From Combretum micranthum (Eukaryota > Streptophyta > Magnoliopsida > Myrtales > Combretaceae), in the NCBI GenBank assembly GCA_024138025.1, contig JAMXBD010000231.1, forward strand, positions 620,001 through 684,000: a stretch of 64,000 nt of DNA. Reading direction: 5' to 3'. The first letter of the stretch is position 1. Each line of letters begins with the position of its first letter. A program made the position numbers and the translations under genes. Positions 36,606 through 50,100 of this stretch are shown in pieces. The notes under the pieces are model-generated. The model had not been told where the DNA came from, did not search any database, and saw only the letters and a program-made list of their open reading frames with translations.

Positions 36606-39600
36606 TGTAAACCTCGGTTTTCCTAGTAACCAAGTAAACTTTGGGAACCGAAAATCAAAACCCTAAACCGGATTAGCTTAAACTTGGGAGAGAAACCTAA
36701 GAACCCTGGATCCAGCTTTCCTTCGATTTTAAATTAAAGAAATTTTGTAAAATAATTTAATCTAGAATATTGTTCTAAAGTATATTTCAAACCATAAAAG
36801 ATCTAATTTCGAAAAATTTTTCATTTCGAGCCTTCCTGAGATCCATTACAGAAAAGCGGGCGCCGGAACTCAAAATTCAAAAAATATTCTGGAATATTCT
36901 TTAGAATCGAAATTTAATAAGGATTTCAGAAATATAAATTTTATAGTTTTTCTGTTTACAGATATAGCCATTTTTCTCGTATTTTCTTTACTACCGGTAA
37001 AGTAATTGTTTTGATTACTATTCACTACTATTCACAAGTACAATCTACTACACTCACAAGCCACACCCTACTCTTACATCCTTACAAAACACTTAATTAT
37101 ATTTTCTTTTTTAAGAATTTTTATCTCTTAAGAAATTATTATATTTTAAGACTTATTATTACACAAATTAAATAAAACAAAACAAATTAACTCTCTCTCT
37201 CCCTCTCCTTTACAACCGGCGCACCCCCCTCCTTTTCTTTTACCCTCATTTGTTTAATTTTTCTTCAATTTATTTAGACCATTAACCCTAATTCAACTTA
37301 CTATAAATAATCTTTTATGCCTTCTCTCTCTTCCTTCATTTCACTTTTTCAAAAATTGCACAAACCTTCCCCCATTTCTCTCCTTTCCATGCCCCATAGC
37401 ACACACACACACATTCGCACAAATCTATTTTTCTTCTTCATTCTCCACTTGTTCCAGCTTTAGGTGATAAATCTTTACATTTCTATCATTAAACCTTGTA
37501 ATGGCAAGACCATTCATGAGTATTTTCATTTAAGTCCTCATAAGCTCTTGCTAGGGACAAGAAAATATACTACATGAATATCAAGCCATCATAAGAGTAG
37601 ATCATGTGTTTTATTGATGATCTTCATGTTCATGCATTTAGTAGTAGAGTATAGTAAAGATCTTGCACAAAATTTATTTTCATGTTTTCAAACTTCATTT
37701 CATGCATCCTAAGTGGTAGATCTAGCATTTAAATGCTCATATTATACTTGACATACATGATCTTATGGATATTTTGTGTTTTGGTGCATTAATGATCATA
37801 AATACCTTTGTCTTGTGTATATAAATATTGTAGTTTGTAGATCTTTAAGTAGATGAGATAAGAAACTCAAAAAGGAAATTTATTTATTTGAAATGATCAA
37901 ATGTAAATTCGGATGGTTTCAAGACCATGTCTTAAAAACCCTTTTATCAACTCTAAAACTTGTGTTTTATATGAAAAATGAGGAGTATAGGTAATAGGTA
38001 CCATTAGGTGATGATTTTTATAAGTTGAGATGGGATTTGCTAAGAAAAATATGTAAAACAAGGAGTAGAAATAAAGTAGGAAATTTTGAGTTGCTAGTCA
38101 TTTTAAGAAATTTGTAATCAAGGAGTAATGGCATGAAAACACTTATTTTCCAAACTCAAAATAGAATTTTTATTAAAGAAATGAAATCCTTAGAGGATAG
38201 GAATAATGGAGCTTGGAATTTTAAAGTATTAAACAAGTTTTTCTCAAAGAAATAACTCAAAAACTAATTTTACAAAAATTCGGATTTAGAAATAGCCCCT
38301 ATTTGAAAACATGTTTACAAAGTATAAAATGGGGATTTTTATGAAGAAATGAAGACCTTAAGGAATAGATATAATAAAGACTCAATTTTAGCAAGGATAA
38401 CTAGATTTTCCTAAGAAATAATTCCAAAACAAAAGAGAATGATCGAAGTCATGAAGTTAGTCTTCTTAAGAGTAAGTATTCATGGAGTCTTACAAAATAA
38501 AGAGTTTCTAAAATTTTCTTTTAGTGAATATCGTTAAAAGCATGCATAAACCAAGCTCATAACATACCATTCATGATAGTAAATCATCAATATTGCATGT
38601 ATAGTTGATTATATAGTAGAAACATTACAAACATTCACAAAACTATTTTTTTGGAATTGGATTTCGCTACTGATCAGAATTTTTTGAGACCTAAACATTT
38701 TCAAAACTTGGAAATGACATTAGAATTAGATAGATCTTTCAAAATAGATAGAAATCGATATATAATTTGCGAAATTTCGAGTTAAAATGACCAAGTTATG
38801 ATCGTTTTAAGTCGGGACTTCTGCAAATGATGAGAATTACGAAATTACTAGTTTTGTTTAATAGTTTGGTTTAGTTAAGTGATGAAATACTCATTAGGGT
38901 ATTTTTTCCTTTTTAGGTGACCCCGAGATTGACAATTCCCTTCCACTGGACTATTACTATTAGAGGACTGGTGTTCCAATGGCTGAGTGAGTATTTCTTC
39001 CCGGTTCCATTTATTGTATATGATTGTAATGATAATTGCATTAAATCTAGGCAAAGATAAATGGATATGTATGGTGGGGATAAATGGGAATTATGTATGT
39101 TTGCTGTTGATATGAGAATTTGAAAATAAGAATATTGAAGCCGGGTGATTAACCAATGGTTGTATAGATGAATTAGGATTTATTGTCTGCAATTGTTGAT
39201 TGATCACCTAAGGAATTGGCATAATTGACTATTCGGAATTTATAAGAAATATAGACTCATTCATATCACAAATGAGGACAGAGCATTAGCATTGGCTGGT
39301 TGCCTATGATCCAAAAATGGAGTAAAAGTTGGTTAATCGTGATCCATAAACGAAATAATGAGTTGGTTAATCATGATCCACAAACGAATTTATAAGTTAG
39401 TTGACCGTAATCCAAAACGGCATATTTTAGTAATACCGCAGTGTTTGTTAATCTGCTAACCCGAGATGGAGGGCGAAATTCCATTCACATAGGATTTCTG
39501 GCTAGTCATATGTCTATTGATTTCCATATGTTTGATGCATATTACTTGCTTGATTAATCACTTGCTTATATGATGTGTTATGAATGTAATCCTAGAAGTT

Positions 39601-40037
39601 CTCACTCACTAAACTAGTGTAGCTTACGTCGCTATAGTTTTTATTTGTTGCAGCACTAGTTTATCTAGTTTAGATAAAGGCACCCTACGGCTCAGGTACA
39701 GGAGCTAGGCGTTTCCTTTAGAAGTTATATTCATTTCTATTAGACTTCCGTGGGAAATCAAAAGACTCTAGTTGACTGTAATAGACCTCTTAACAATATT
39801 CTTTTATGGGGGAATGCCCATTAGTCTTTGTAACCATTTATATATGTGTTTTGATTTATATTCTAATGTTATTGAATGTCGATTTAAACTCTTTATCTCC
39901 ATCGGTTCAAGTATTCTATTGTCATAAAGGGACGTCTTACATCCATACAGGACTCCGAAGGACTAAGATAGTAATTCTTAGGTCTTATATGGCATATGGT
40001 AGACTGTTACGTTTACGGTATCCTATGGGGCGTAACA
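36606..40037 (+). mobile_element. Solo LTR A2, chromovirus-like, 3432 bp, nested in LTR E
   Basis: Starts TGTAAACCTCGG and ends ATGGGGCGTAACA, with perfect TSD ACATG (36601-36605 and 40038-40042). The TATA box is at 37302-37309, preceded by a C-rich tract near 37214. The dyad block is at 38779-38810 and the terminal hairpin at 40005-40037. The CCCGAGATGGAGGGCGAAATTCC-type segment near 39462 matches A1 near 3300. No coding region. The open frame 39806-40048 overlaps the LTR end and is not a gene. Confidence 0.88.
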
Positions 40038-41192
40038 ACATGACTTAATCAATCATGTATGGGGTTGGGGAAAATGTCTGTTGTATGGTGTATGGATATG
40101 TGCCAAGCCTTAACATTTGATGAGATAACGAATTTCTTATTGTTGATGTGTAATGGGATGATGATGATTTTTTTTTTCTGAACATTGCTTGGCAACCAAT
40201 AAATTAACTTAAGTTTATCGGATCCTTAATTGATAATTAGATATGCATTGCATGATAGTACGTTGCATTCGCATCGTATCCATGTTACATGTTAATATTT
40301 TGATTTATGATGAAGCCTTGACTAATGGGAGAGGTCGAGTGGGGTCATCATAGGGTTACTCGGTCTTATGGGAACTATGTAAGCACTGAAAGGCGTCACC
40401 TGCGTTAGAATCGACTTTTAGGGTTTTAACACTGAGGGAGATTCTGATGGTTCTAAGATGAAGTGTTGGTCATGTAGTAATGTATGTACATATATATACA
40501 ATATATATAATAATAGAATTTCAAAGGAAATTCTCCCTCCCTACCTCTATCTAAGGAGAATTTGAGATTATTTTTATAATAAATATTTATATATATGTGG
40601 AACGAGATGAGAAGTTACCCCCTTCCTTAGTTCTCAATTTCTTCTAGACATGACATACTAGGCTAGTCCCTTTAACCCTCAAGGGAGGACATAAATCCTC
40701 ATTTATTTAGATTTTGGTCATCTAAACTATGCATTTTATATGTTTGAGTATGACATTGCATATGATTGTAATTATAACTTGGTTGATGTTGTTTGAATTG
40801 TGGTTTGAATTCTGTTATTTCACTAAACATTATGTCATTTCAGGATCTCTAGAGTTAATCCAAGTGTGAGGATAAGAAACATAGCGGGCATCAAGGGGAA
40901 AATCCAGGACTCGAGTGATTATGGAGATAACTTCCTTTTATAGAATTTTATGTTGATCTTTTGAGATCTAATGTTATGCTAAGTGATCTATCTTGAGTTG
41001 TATGGACGTTTTATGCTAGTTTCATCACAAAGAACTTTTTGGTATGCAAAATTTATTATCTTAACAATCTTGCAATCTTGTTTTTAAAATGTTCATGTTA
41101 CAGAGTGTCTTAATAGTTTGATGTCTGTGGAAAATTTTCTTAAAGGCTTTGGTAGGCATCAATACTACTAGGGTGCCTTATGGGGTGTAACA

Positions 41193-41444
41193 TAAAGTAC
41201 CCCCATTATAGAACAAAATAATATAAGAGTATTTGCTATTTTTTTTCTTACCTTATTCCATTCCAGTAAATTAAAATTAGTGAAGTCTTAAATGGTCATA
41301 CCTCAATTAGTGTTAATTCTCATTTCTTAGTCTCTTGTTCAATTTAGGCTTGTGGATTGACTCAATTAACCTATTAATCCTAGGTGGGTTATGATGGAAA
41401 AAAAAAACAAATGGGATGATAGTTAGGCATGACCAATAATGGTC
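41193..41444. other. Spacer between LTR E and LTR A3
   Basis: About 250 bp of AT-rich sequence with no recognised feature. It includes short T and A runs. Confidence 0.5.
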
Positions 41445-44400
41445 GAGCCTGTCACGCTCCGAAGGGTACCCTAAACGTGGCAGTCCACTGTACATAATAT
41501 TAAAGTCTAGGAATGACCGTCTCAGTCACGCAAAGGCTTACATACTATGTACAAGGCATCTAACACATGGAGGAGACACATCGGAGTCATACATTTTATA
41601 TTGATACAACTTGAGTAACAATGTAAAGGAAATATACTTCACTATGCTTTAGTTACAATTCATCCATAGATTTCACTACACAAACTATTACAAAACATTT
41701 CACAAAACCTAGCTAATATCTTCAAGCATTCTTACTTCCTACCGAAATCCCGAAGTTATATTCGGCTCCAACCATCTTGGTCTCCAAGTAGCATTCTCCC
41801 GTTAACCTGTTTATTTAAACATCTATTGGGGTATAAGCTACACTAGCTTAGTGAGAGTTCCCTTAATTTCGTACCATAACAAGCAAGTTATAAATCATCC
41901 ATATGCTATGCATGAACAAACACATAAGCAGATAATTATGTATAGGTAACCAGAACCCATACAACAAATGGATTTACGCCCTCCATATCTAGGGTTAGGA
42001 TGGTCCATAAGTCATGCAACCATAATTTCAATCTTGAGTGGGGTGTTCCATAGGTCATGCAACCATAATCCCAATCTCTTTCTCTTAATTTTACAACATC
42101 TGTTGTTTTATGTAGTTGCTTCAAGTACCTACACCACTTCTATTAACTTAAGCGATCTCACATCCTTAATGTTAGCATAGGCCCCCTCGCCTTCCGCTAA
42201 TATACTTTTATCCTACCAAAGGTATATTAGCTATGCAATGTGACTCGACATGTGATATGCATGTACAGTTTATTCATATAATCGTGTCATGTTAATCATG
42301 TAGGTTAAGAGCGATTATAGAGAATTTCAGATAATTCAAGTCTATGCTAACTCATACAATGATTTTACAATAAGTCTCACCTCGATATACTTATCATTCA
42401 TTCAACCAAGATTATATCACAATTCATTACAATTTTATCTTTTCCTAATTCTAATGCAACTAGCTACAAGCACAATCAAGGTAACAAAATAAGAGGAAAA
42501 CTCACTCGGCCATTGGATCACCGGTCTCTTAGTAAAAGTAATCCGATGGTAGGGAATTATCGATTTCGGGGTCACCTAAAAAGGATGAAATACCCAAATG
42601 AGTATTTCTACTCAAAACTAATCCATTCTATCTCATACAAACTATCAAATTCTTAATTCTTGTTCTAAGCGGGAATTCCAACTTAAAATGACCATAACTT
42701 GGTCGTTTTAACTCAGAATTTAGCAAATAATATATCGATTTCTATCTACTTCGAAAGATCTATCTAATTATAATACCATATTTAATTTTTGAAAACTTTG
42801 AAGATTCGAAAAGATCTGATCAGATCAGAATAGTAGCGAAAACCGATTTAGAAAATTGATTTTGTGAAAGTTTATAAAGTTTCTACTATCTAAAGCAAGA
42901 GTAAATGCAATATGAACAAGTTACTATCATAGATGATATGTCATGAGATATATATGTACATGCTCTTGATGATATTGAATAAAATAAACTTTTAGAAAAC
43001 TTTGTCTTGTAAGACTTTATGAAAAATCATCTTAGAAAGGCTAGTCTTGTATTCTTGACAATCCCCACTTGTTTTTAGAAAAGCTCCTTGATAAAATTTA
43101 TTTATTTTTGTTAAAATTAAGCCTTCATTATGTATATTCCTTAAGGCCTTTGTTTTTCAATAAAAATTTCCATTTTACACTTTGTAAACATGTTTTTAAG
43201 TATGGTTCATCCCAAAATCCGAATTTTGTAAAAATTGTTTTTGTGGTGATTCCTTTAAGTAAAAATCATTTGATACTTAGAAAATTAAGGCTCAATCATA
43301 CCTAGCCACTAAGGACTTAATTTCTTTAATAAAACTTCTATTTTGAGTTTGAAAAATAGGGGTTTTCATACCATTACTCAATTATTACGAATTTCTTAAA
43401 ATGACAAACAACTCAAATTTTCCTACTTTATTTCTACTCCTTATTCTACATGTTTTTTCTTAGCAAATTCCATCTCAACTTATAAAAACCATTCCTTGAT
43501 GATATCTATGATCTATACTCTTCATTTTTCATATAAAACACAAGTTTTTGAGTTGAGAATCTCTATTCAAATTTCATATTTTATAATCTCTTTCTATTTT
43601 GAGAATCTCTACTAGTAGATCTACAATTTACTTATCAAAAACATCTCCTATTGATACCTATTCCATAAGCCTTTCATTTTTTAAACAAACCCTTCATTTT
43701 GGTGTTGAAAAATGGGTTTTCAAAATTGGTCTTGGTTGAGATCCGAATTTACAAAATTTGTTTTTGGACATATCTTTTGATAAAATCCATCTAAACTTAT
43801 GAAAATTCATCCCTTACATATCTTGTCTTAAGAGCCTTCCATATCTTAATCAAAAACTTCATTTTTGAGTTGAAAAACATATTTTTAAGTTATGTCTTTG
43901 TCTAGATCCAAAAATAGAATTTTGTTTTGAAAAATAATCTTCAAAAATCACCTTTGAACCATATAAAATGAAGTCTTGATGATATATATACACTAAGCCT
44001 TCATTATCTCAAGTAAAAATTTCATTTTGACACTTGGAAAGTGGTTTTTAAAAATGGATCTTCCCTAGATACAAATTTCACCATTTTTATTTGAGTTCAA
44101 AACCAAGATCTATACATAATATGAACATAAATATAAAAGAAATGCATGGTGGTAAGTCCTAAACCTATAGATCTAAACATAAATATAACCAAAGCTTCAT
44201 AAAAATCTAGATCTACAAAGTATAATATAAATATGAAGATAATAAAGTCTTAAAGACAACAAATATAGCAATATCAAAATGGATCATAAACAAGAGGAGT
44301 ATTTCAAAGTTTTGGCATCATCATCTCTAGCCTTTAAGCATTATGGAGAGGCCTTTGATGCATGAAATCTCGATATAATCAACCTATAACATCTATGGAA

Positions 44401-44654
44401 GCTTAAGAAGAAGGTTTTTACTTAAAGAATATTCAAGAATGGAGTGTGGAAGTAATTTTTTGAGATGGGGGCAACTTGTTCCTTTGAAAGAACAAGGTGA
44501 AGAAAGAGTTAAAGAGAGAAAAAAGAGAGAGTAAATGTTGTAGGGTTGTAAAGAAAGAAAGTGTATAAGTATAAGTCTTTAAATAAGAAAGAGGGTGCAT
44601 TAAAGGAGTGTTAAATAAATGGGAAAAGAAAAATAAAACAATGGGTAGATATTT

Positions 44655-44675
44655 GGGGGGGGGGGGGGGGGGGGG
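44655..44675 (+). repeat. 21-base G run in LTR A3
   Basis: Uninterrupted G21 followed by TGGGGGTGTGGGGTGGTGGG. On the LTR's own strand it is a C tract upstream of the promoter region, expanded relative to A1 (about 764-774) and A2 (about 37224-37230). Confidence 0.8.
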
Positions 44676-44705
44676 TGGGGGTGTGGGGTGGTGGGCGCGC
44701 TGGAC

Positions 44706-45466
44706 GTGATTTCAACGAGAGAGAGAGAGGAGTTTAACTGTTTGTAACTTGAATTTTGAAAATATAACTTGTGTTACTTAATTTGCTAACTAAAGAGACT
44801 TTAAATCATTAAATAAATCATTAAAATAAAAGAAAAGTGGCTATTTTTAGGAGTGTGGCAGCTGCCATGTATGGGAGATTGCATGTAAGAAAGAATGAAA
44901 GAAAACATGATTAATATGTAGAAGTGACAATTGAAGTATACTTGAAGTATAGGTTAAAAAAGTACTTTTTATTAAGAAAATATATAAAATAAAATTAAGA
45001 AAAATATTTTAAATGAAGGCAGAATTTTCATATAAATAAAATTAAATAATTAATTGAATTATTTTAGTATTGCAACAAATACTAAAATTTGTGATTTCAA
45101 CAAGAGAGAGAGAGGAGTTTAATTGTCTTGTAACTTGAATTTTGAAATATAACTTGTGTTACTTAATTGCTAACTAAAAGAGACTTTAAATCATTAAATA
45201 AATCATTAAAATAAAAGAAAAGTGGCTATTTTTAGGAGTGTGGCAGCTGCCATGTATGGGAGATTGCATGTAAGAAAGAATGAAAGAAAACATGATTAAT
45301 ATGTAGAAGTGACAATTGAAGTATACTTGAAGTATAGGTTAAAAAAGTACTTTTTATTAAGAAAATATATAAAATAAAATTAAGAAAAATATTTTTAAAT
45401 GAATGGCAGAATTTTCATAAATAAAATTAAATAATTAATTGAATTATTTTAGTATTGCAACAAATA
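44706..45466. repeat. 385-bp tandem duplication inside LTR A3
   Basis: Unit 1 begins GTGATTTCAACGAGAGAG at 44706 and unit 2 begins GTGATTTCAACAAGAGAG at 45091. The two copies are nearly identical, with a few single-base differences and small indels, through to CAACAAATA. High identity points to a recent event compared with the age of the LTRs. Confidence 0.85.
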
Positions 45467-46587
45467 AGTTACCGGTACGGTCAAAATATGAGAATATGAG
45501 CTATAAATGATATTTTTATAACCCGAAAAATTCTAAAAATTTATTTTATGAAAATAAAAATATTTTTCAATTATTAAATTAATTTATTTTATTTTTTAGT
45601 ATTGGGTCTTAAACAGAAACTAATCCCGTAGTAGCCCGAAAGGAACTAAATTTTGAAAAAAACAAAATTTTTCTATAATATATAAAATATTTATCTAAAA
45701 ATATAAGAGTTTATAAGAATAATAAAATTGTGTAATCAATAGTAATGAATAGTGCCAAAAGACTTAATTACCGATAGTAATGAAATACGAATATAATCAC
45801 AAAATCACATATTTCCAGTTATCGAAAAATTATAAAACTGATATTTTGAAATCCTTATAAAAATACGAGTCTAACGGTATTAATGGTATATTTTTGATAT
45901 CTCGAACCTCGGGACATGCTTTTCAAAGTCTGTATCCGAACGGGTTCGAAATAGGTCAAAAAATTTACCAATCTAATATTTTTTAACGGACCTTATATTA
46001 CTACGAGCTATTCTACACACTTAAACTACACCTCAGCCTAGGTTAAGAGCGCGAGATTGTCGGACTTAAACTACTGTATTCCACTTAGGGTTCCCGGGTG
46101 ATTTTCTAGTTTAGATCTTTGCTAATTTGGAAACTGATGTTTTATGTTTATACAACATATTTAATTTGAGAAATTCATTTTAAATTTATTTTTGAAAGTA
46201 TTTAATATCTCTCAACGTTTTTAGAATTCTTGAATTGAGTTTTATTTCCGAAGGTTTATCGTTATTTACTTTTATTTGTTTTTGGGTTATATTACTCGAT
46301 TTTATAAGTCAGAGTTAAGTATGAGATTTGTCATACGTAGTGGTTTTGAATTTGAAGACCGTTGAGTTTTATTTTTAAGAATTCTCAAGATTAAAAAATT
46401 TCTAAATTCGTTCGTGATTTAGGACTAGTTGAAGTTCGGTTTTAATTCAGAGTCATTTTTAAAGTTTATTTTGGAATTATTTACTGAAATTTTCCAAGGC
46501 TTACAGAGCCAAATTAATTTGTCTCTCCCATTTGCACAACCTTGAGGATATTAAATGTAATGTATTTATGATTTTCTTAATATAATT

Positions 46588-47152
46588 TGTTAGGATGCAA
46601 GTGTAAGGTAAAAATCTCACATAGGAAATATAAGACTTATATAAAGGGTTTATAAAAGAGAGGACTCATTAATCTAATACATTAAGATTTTTTGTTATAG
46701 ATGGTATCAAGATCATTAATGTATTCCTTTATAAAGCTCGTTTGAAGATTTTTTCTCCTTTGAAGGGTTCCTCCTCTCCTAAAAATCGGTATCAAAGCCG
46801 ATGGTTTAGCTGAAAAACTCTCATGGTTAGCCCTCCATAAGGAAAAAATAGTTTTATAGTGTGACTTATTTGTGTATAGTGAGTCGGTAGGGAGCGGACC
46901 ACTCACAAAAAGAGGTTTAATTGAGTCAATTTGACAAACTCTTATTGAAGGGAAGTATGATCTAGCCTATTGTGGAGACTCATACTTGAGGGAGAGATTT
47001 GTTGGGGTGCAAGTGTGTGGTTGGAAAAATATCACATGGGAACCTAATATCTCAAGGCTTTGGATTATAGAGAGTATCAAGAATATAATATATTCCTTCA
47101 CAAAGTCCGTTTGAAGAATTTCTCTCCTTTAAAGGCTTCTTCTCTCCTAACA
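46588..47152 (+). mobile_element. TRIM (terminal-repeat retrotransposon in miniature), 565 bp
   Basis: A complete tiny LTR element. LTR1 is 46588 to about 46783 (TGTTAGGATGCAAGTG start). The primer-binding site CGGTATCAAAGCC (about 46787-46799) is complementary to initiator tRNA-Met apart from small changes. The internal region is about 200 bp and non-coding. A polypurine stretch GAGGGAGAGA lies at about 46989-46998, and LTR2 is 47000-47152 (TGTTGGGGTGCAAGTG ... CTCCTAACA). Perfect TSD TAATT at 46583-46587 and 47153-47157. The LTRs have diverged, so insertion is not recent. TRIMs depend on enzymes of other elements for movement. Confidence 0.85.
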
Positions 47153-47157
47153 TAATT

Positions 47158-50100
47158 ATTATAATTAGTCCTCATATGGTATATACTTGTATTGCACACT
47201 TCAAATTCACACTATACAAAAGTAAAGGAAACATATAATACAATGAAGACAAAATATATTGCAAGTTTACAATAATTTATTCATACTATACAAAAGTAAA
47301 GGAAGACATATAATACAATGAAGACAAAATATCTGGCAAGTTCACAATAATTTATTCTAGGCCATATCCTTAATTAGCTACCTGCCAATAATGATTTGAG
47401 TGTTGATTGGATAATTTACTTTAGCTTAAACGTGTCCAAATGGTATAATAGATCTTGGGTTACCTTTTCTCTCTCTCTCTCTCTCTTTTTTTTTTTTTTT
47501 TTTTGCCATCTTTTGTGTGTTGATTTTGCCGCAGACAGATTCTGAGTTATCTACTTTTATTGACCCTCAAAAGCTCCAAAGTTGGACTTTTATAAGTGAT
47601 GATCACGCACATCATCCACAACACATCCACTACTACAGACATCGGCATGGTTCGGTCTCAAATAGAAATCATTATCGGCAAATCAAAAGCTGAAAGTAGA
47701 TTAGTTAGCCAGTTCTAGAACTAGCTATGGAATCGCCGGTTTCATGATTCCTAAGCAGTTCCACTTAATTCTATTGAAAAATAAAAAATAATATTAAATA
47801 AATAATTATTAATATTTAAATTGTTTCATATAAATAGTAAAATTTATAACTTATTTATAATATTTAATATGTTATTATCAACAACACAAATAAACATAGT
47901 TTAAAATCATATATAGTTAGTTTAAATAAAATTCTCTTAAAATCAAAATTCATTTTCTTAATAATGTGAGACTATATTTTGCATTGTAATTTTTTTAACC
48001 TTCTAGAGTATTTTGCAATCTCATATTACTAACTATAATTGATATTGGATGTGTTTGTATATAAATAAATGTGTAATCTAAGCAAATTTTTTAAAAATTT
48101 GGTTAAATAATTTAACACCTTTTGATCCAATAATTAATTTAAGTTTACAATGTATTTTATTAAAAACTAAAATTTATTTTTTTATTTGAAAATAGCAGGA
48201 ACTAGTAGTTCCATGGAATTGGACTGAAATCGTGAAAAACGATTTTGATTCCTCAATTTTAAGATCCAAAACCAGCTATTCTGGTTATTATTCGGTTCGA
48301 TTTAAAAAAAAAAATGTATGCATGTCCACATTACTACTATTGTGCTTCTTGTCAGCTCACTAGGTCATCGCGAATTTGTTCCCACATCAATTTCCCTTTA
48401 TTTTTCCTTCTTTTGAGGGGATCTTAGAGAAAAGAAGGGGAAAAGGAAAAAAAACATTTTTTTTTTTTTACTAGCCAATCCTTTACCAAAGTAAGTGTAA
48501 AAGAATCATTTTTAGCTGCGTACCGTTTTTTTATTAACTTCCGATTTATGAAGGGAATTTAGGATAGTGTTTTTCTAATCCAAGGCGGTCTATGTAAGGT
48601 TGTTGTCTATCAATCCTAATTTTTCCAACTGACATGATGGAATCCTCCTTAAGACAAAAAGACACACGTGGTTGATCTTCACCCTTTCGATTTTCATTTT
48701 CATTTTCATTTTTATAATAAATTAAAGGAATGTTGCAAAATATTATAAAAATTATAAGATATCAGAGTGAAAATTCTAAAATACTGCATTTCCAATCTTA
48801 TATAAAATATTAATAATGCAGTAAAAATTTTCCTTCAATGCGATACTAAGTTTATCTCTTGTTTCACCTAACACTGTTTTTAATGGATGAAAGTTTAAGG
48901 AAATCAAAAGAAAATGTCGAAAATGAAAGGAAAAATGTTTAATTACTTCAATATAGGTGGGAACGGGACGAAAAGGATGGAGATTGATAGAATTGGTTCC
49001 ACCGAAGAGAACTTATTTTTCCCTCCGTATTTGGAGATAAATAAACAAAAAGAGTGAAATATTATTTTTTTTTTGGCCAGTTAGTGAAATGTTATAAAGT
49101 TGCAAAAATGTCTTAGGATGAAAGGATAATTTAGTCCCCTCTTATTTCATTTCTTTTCTTCTTATGTCTTTACGGTTACCAAACCTGAGAAAGGGAAAAT
49201 TTCTAATTTTTTTTTATCTCCATTCAGTTTCTCCAAATATCAGTAGAAATCATGTTTCCTTTGATTTTCTTTCCTTTCTTTTTCACTTCATAGCTTTCCT
49301 TTTGCTTTCACTTTTTACTATTAGTTCGAGGGTCGGTTGGTTTTTTTTTTTTTTTCATTTTACATCTTATTTTTATCATTTTTAAAAGAATATTTATTAA
49401 GATTCAGATTCAGATAAAAAATAAATATTTTTATTTATAAACAGATAAGATATAGATAAAATATAGATATAAATCATATACAAATAATATATAAATGAAA
49501 ATTAAACAATCTAAATAGGCCTAAATTTGAGAAGAAATGGTAAGTTAATTTTTTCTAGAAAGCTAGAATTTTCCGTTTAAGCTTTGCGTTGGAAGAGTAG
49601 GGTGACAAACTACTTTGCTGGTTGAGTCCAAGTTGCAAAATATTGACACTTTCTGAGTACAAAAATATATTGCTGACTCATGTGGAATCAGCACCATTTT
49701 CTACATTAATATATAAATGTATTAAAAATCTATATTTATAGTATATTTCTATATAAATCTTTTTAAAAATAGTTTATAAATCTAAGATTAAATTATAAAT
49801 AAATAAAATACTACAAATTACAATTACCACTCAACATATATTATTCGAGAAATATAAATTTCTTTCATTAGTATTATCTAATTGGAAATGACTCAACTTA
49901 AATCATCAAATTCTTCTAGTAATATAATAACATATTATTATGAACTCTCAATGAAGAAAATTGAATCAAATTTGACGATGTATATCACAAATTCTGCAAA
50001 ATATAAATTCTTATTTTAAAATTTATTTGCAAATTCAAAATATTTAAGATAAAAATAATTCAAGAATACAAATTTTTTTTTTATGTGGATATTGTTAAAT

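Larger units (their letters stand above)
35002..41192 (+). mobile_element. LTR E, gypsy-like, 5'-truncated and split by solo LTR A2
   Basis: Two parts, 35002-36605 and 40043-41192, join across A2 and its TSD. The right end reads GGGTGCCTTATGGGGTGTAACA, like the ends of A and D. The left end abuts LTR D and opens near a TATA-like CTATATAAAAA (35006-35016), so the U3 part is missing. It contains a motif array at 35768-36380. No coding region. The 3' flank TAAAG could be half of a TSD whose partner was lost with the truncation. Confidence 0.55.
41450..46505 (-). mobile_element. Solo LTR A3, chromovirus-like, 5056 bp
   Basis: On the plus strand it begins TGTCACGCTCC and ends AAGGCTTACA, with perfect TSD GAGCC (41445-41449 and 46506-46510). 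It is longer than A1 and A2, partly because of a 385-bp tandem duplication (44706-45466) and a second, diverged repeat of the TTACCGGTAG-type segment (about 45466-45500 and 45768-45790). The terminal hairpin is at 41450-41482 and the dyad block at 42682-42714. A 21-base G run (C run on the LTR's own strand) lies at 44655-44675, where A1 and A2 have a shorter C-rich tract before the TATA box. No coding region. Confidence 0.87.

Noticed and set aside
41968..42180. Open frames on both strands near 42 kb
   Set aside because: Inside solo LTR A3, and they include a short local duplication (CATAGGTCATGCAACCATAAT-like) rather than protein sequence.
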